A DNA stretch of 64,000 nt, taken from the NCBI GenBank assembly GCA_026261815.1, contig JAMPIT010000484.1:15660501-15724500 (forward strand). Direction: 5' to 3'. Below the pieces are notes generated by a model that was not told the DNA's origin, ran no database searches, and saw only the letters and a program-made list of their open reading frames with translations. The DNA comes from Monarcha castaneiventris obscurior (lineage: Eukaryota; Chordata; Aves; Passeriformes; Monarchidae). The translations under genes were made by a program, and so were the position numbers. Positions 60,706 to 64,000 of this stretch are shown one piece after another (within the stretch, counting starts at the first letter, position 1; the number at the start of each line of letters is the position of its first letter).

Positions 60706-63700
60706 AGCTCAACAGGCATTCAGTAGAGGTTGGTGGGTTTTATCCAAGGTGGGGGAAGAAACAAAGCTTATCAATACACATTTGAACAAGAAGGAGAGAG
60801 AAAGAATCAGAGGGCCAGTCTGGCCCTCATCAGATGCTCACTGCTCAAGAAGGGGTTGTTGACATTCTTTTGCCCTGAGAATCGATGCAATTTTCACTCC
60901 TCCCAGCAGCATTGCACTCTACTTTTGGGGCTCTTTTCAGGATCTGATACAGCAATGTGTTGCACACACACTCTCACAGGTGCTGACTGCCATCCTGGAG
61001 GGCTGGAGATGGCCAGGGAAGGGAAGGGCAGCTTCTAGGAGTGAGACTGGCACAGAACCAAAAGCCAGAGAGACACCAGCCCTTCTGACCCCCCTGTGTT
61101 GTGCTGCTGCACAGGCAGCTCGATTTCCAGGGATTAAGAGGTGTGCAGTGCAGAAAACTTTGCATTTCTCCAAAGTCCAAAAATCCTTTTTTTTAAAAAA
61201 AATCTATCATATCCAAGGTTTCTCTGAGAACAAACCAGCATTTACTAGAAAGAAACTTTTATTGCAAGAGTGAGCTGAGCCATAAAAGAGACACCTGAGG
61301 TTTGCTCCTCATTCCACCCAAGATAAAATTCCTCTACATACAAATCCTCTTCCCAACAGCAGTGCTCTGGGAAGCAGTCTCTTATCTAGCACAGGGGGAC
61401 CTGTTTGAGCTGTTCCTAAAGAAGGTACAGCTCCCCAGAAAACCCCTCAGATGATAAAATGTGTCCTTTCTGTCACGTTAATTATGGAGAAGGTGGCACA
61501 AGGGCCACGAGCCTCAGCAGGTGTCAGTGTGGAGCATCAATGGAAGACAATCTTGTGGAAAAAGCCCTCCCTGGGCTGCCCATTTAAGTTGTGCTTGGCT
61601 TCCAATTTCTCTGAGAGCAGATTAACCTCAGAGGCAGCTCTGCCAGAGTGACAGATTGGCTTCAGAGGAGGCAGACAAGTGACCCAGGTACCAGGAGCAG
61701 AAAACATGGGCTTGCCCCTGACTCACTCAGTTCCCAGACAGGAATATTGTCCTTGCTGGCTGCTCTGCAAGACGCTACACGCTTTTCGTTGTGCCAACAC
61801 ACAGTGACATTTTATTCAGAAATTCAGTAGCATCTGCTGCTTCAGTGGCCAAGTTTCTGCCTCAGCAAAACTTGGACTGGATTTTAACTCAGTGGCCAGA
61901 CAGGTGATAACACTGTGAAGTCTCCATCCTCCTCCCAGTGCTGGCTTTTCACAGGGATGCAAAGGGGCTAACACCTAATTCTGTAGGTGTGGAAAAGCTG
62001 TGCACTCCAGCTTTCTGTGTGTACTACAGGCACCAGAGATGATGTGCTGCTTGACTTCAGGGAATAACTGTGTGTGAAGAGAGCCAAGGTCAGCAGAAAG
62101 GGAAAAGAGGGAATGTCAGAAATAGGCCTTAGGCACCCCAGAGATCCATAAAAAGTGAGAAAGCTCTGAGTGGGAGAATGTACCACAACTGTTGTTGCAT
62201 TTGCTCTATGCATGCTGAGGATGAAGGGAAATCCAAACACAGCAGCTCTTCTCCACCAAGTTTTAGGAGGAAAAAAAGGGAGAAAACTGTGTCCACAGTC
62301 AACCAAGAGCATTGCCAGGCAGAGAAGTAAAAGCAGCAGGAACCTAATGCTACAATCCCACAAAGAAGTGTGAGCCACTGGGCTGGAGGAGTACACAAAA
62401 ACTATCCTGGAAAAGGTTTTATCCAGCTACATAATCTTACTGTGTTTTGAAGAAGCTTGGGCCATCTTAAAATCAAGCAGATGCTATTGAGAGAAAAGAG
62501 CCTGTGGGCACCAAACTATTTAGCTTATTTTAATGCTTTAGCTTAGCAAAGTCAGCAGCCAGGCTGAGGGCAGCAGTCATGGTGTGAACACAAAGCAGAG
62601 GCATCGAGACCTGCTTTCCAGGCAGTGGAGCCTCCAAGATGTTAACAAAAAATTGTGTCTGCCAAAAATACCAGTGTTTTCTAGGGAATTCTTCAATTAT
62701 TTTCTTTGCTCACAGTCCCTATATTGACAGTGAGAACATTCATTGGAGTGGGAAGGGCATGACAGGGGAGGAAGAATGAGGGCTGGTAAAACTCCAAAAG
62801 TTTTCATGTTTCATCCTTAGGTTCTGCAAGAAGTGACACAAACACTCCAAAGCCCCCAGAAGCAGTAAGTGCTTTGCAGCAAATGAGTTCTTAGGTGGAT
62901 GTCGTCACTCAGATCACAGCCAAATACTTCCAGACTAATACCTGGAATCCTGGCAAGGCTGGCCAATGCTCACACTGTGCAGCAGATATCCTGATTTATG
63001 TCTGTGGGAGACAAGAGAAGCCATGGCCTCCTCACTTCTCCTGTCATAAAGTCCCTCTTTCAAGGAAAATTCAAGGAAAGAGTGTTCAGGAAGACTTTGC
63101 AAACAGCTGATTGTGGAGGACACAAAGCAGGCAGAACTGTAGGAGGGGTTTTCAGGGTTACTGCATGCACAGATCCTGAGCTGGTAACACGCTGGATGGA
63201 GGGAGCTCTCTCTCCCTCAGCACAATCCCAAGAGTTTGTCCCTCCGGACAATTCTTGCTTGCCCTCTGTGAAGTGGGGAGGCTTGACTCCATCTACAACC
63301 CCAGAAATAAAAGGCAAAACCAAAGAGGCCTTTCTGGTTTTTGGGTAGGCTGTGAGATTGCAGCTGCCCCCGTCCCCTTGCCCAGAGGCCTCCCCTTGGC
63401 TCCTCACCGGGCACCGATGGCCACAGCGCTGCCAGCACCGTGCTCACAGCACGTGTTTCCAGTTACTCCCTTCTAACCCCTGTGCCTTCACATTGCACAA
63501 GGCCAATATAATGAGCTCAGGTCCACTGTAAGTGGACAGGAGCAGAATTTGATCCAAAAGCTGCAAAACCCTGCATTTGCTATTGAGGTAAAGCCTTAGT
63601 GTGAAGGCCTAAATCCCAGCGACGGGCAGATGCTGAACTGCACGTGTGGGGGATTAAGTCACATCAAAATCCAGGCTCCCATGTACAAACATTTAACAGC

Positions 63701-64000
63701 CACCTCTGCAAACACAGATTGAAAACAAAGGCAAAGAAATGTAAAAAGCAGGAGTGTCTTCAGCGTGTGCAGCTGGGGCTGCCTGGCACACGGCAACCAC
63801 GGAGCCCTGCACCGCTTCGGCAGAGCCTCCACCACCACCATCCATCCCCCTCTCCTTGAAACACTCCTGAAAACAAAGACTCAGCTCAGACCTGCCAAGT
63901 CTCCTTTATTTGGATGGAAACTCACTCACGCTTGGCAGCAGCTCGGTGCAATTTGAAGCTGGCTCAGACCTAAAGTGAAAAGATTAATGGGATATTTGAA
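60706..64000. other. Unique non-coding sequence
   Basis: No gene or transposon is recognised. A T8A8 palindrome lies at 61187-61202. Small CpG clusters near 63.36-63.45 and 63.78-63.83 kb are too short to call an island. Open frames up to 142 codons (61968-62396, minus) look like chance frames. Confidence 0.65.
61187..61202. repeat. T8A8 perfect palindrome
   Basis: Eight T bases are followed directly by eight A bases. The sequence could be a short foldback or simply adjacent homopolymers. Confidence 0.9.

Noticed and set aside
1..64000. CRISPR arrays, bacterial operons, phage or plasmid modules
   Set aside because: No regularly spaced direct repeats, no packed genes, no ribosome-binding pattern; the repeats are vertebrate retroelements.

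Overview
The window reads as non-coding nuclear DNA from a bird, most likely a songbird or related neoavian. Five fragments match the 3' end of CR1, the dominant avian LINE, and one partial long terminal repeat matches a widespread avian endogenous-retrovirus family. By eye the base composition is moderately AT-rich, CpG is scarce, and simple A/T, GAAA and CA tracts are scattered throughout. There is no operon-like packing, no Shine-Dalgarno pattern and no long conserved reading frame. The longest open frames (about 140-190 codons) look like chance frames: they match no family I recognise, and one lies largely on a CR1 copy.

Layout. 1-12.4 kb: unique sequence with a polypurine tract (10.74 kb) and a G-quadruplex-like motif (10.12 kb). 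12.41 kb: a short CR1 tail, the only one on the plus strand. 12.5-18.2 kb: unique sequence with a short inverted repeat at 15.76 kb and a perfect 14-bp hairpin at 18.0 kb. 18.2 kb: a CR1 tail on the minus strand. 18.3-36.2 kb: mostly unique, including two AT-rich homeodomain-motif clusters (25.1 and 27.4-28.1 kb) and a hairpin at 31.56 kb. 36.23-36.48 kb: partial solo LTR, minus strand. 36.5-48.5 kb: unique. 48.48-48.74 kb: CR1, followed by a CpG-richer patch with nested inverted repeats (49.14-49.22 kb). 50.2-51.7 kb: a plausible plus-strand last exon with an exceptional polypyrimidine tract and two AATAAA signals. 56.18-56.47 and 60.49-60.71 kb: CR1 copies, minus strand. The rest is unique.

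No gene can be named. Several short intervals have a good acceptor, a good donor and one open frame between them. The more interesting minus-strand ones are at 18.84, 31.36, 20.95, 16.02 and 44.17 kb. They are listed at low confidence because 64 kb of random sequence yields such combinations on both strands. The simplest reading is intergenic DNA or the interior of a large intron-rich locus. I saw no tRNA, rRNA, CRISPR array, intact transposon or provirus, and nothing I can defend as a new biological system. The most useful leads are the terminal-exon candidate, the nested inverted repeats beside the 48.5 kb CR1, and the homeodomain-site clusters.
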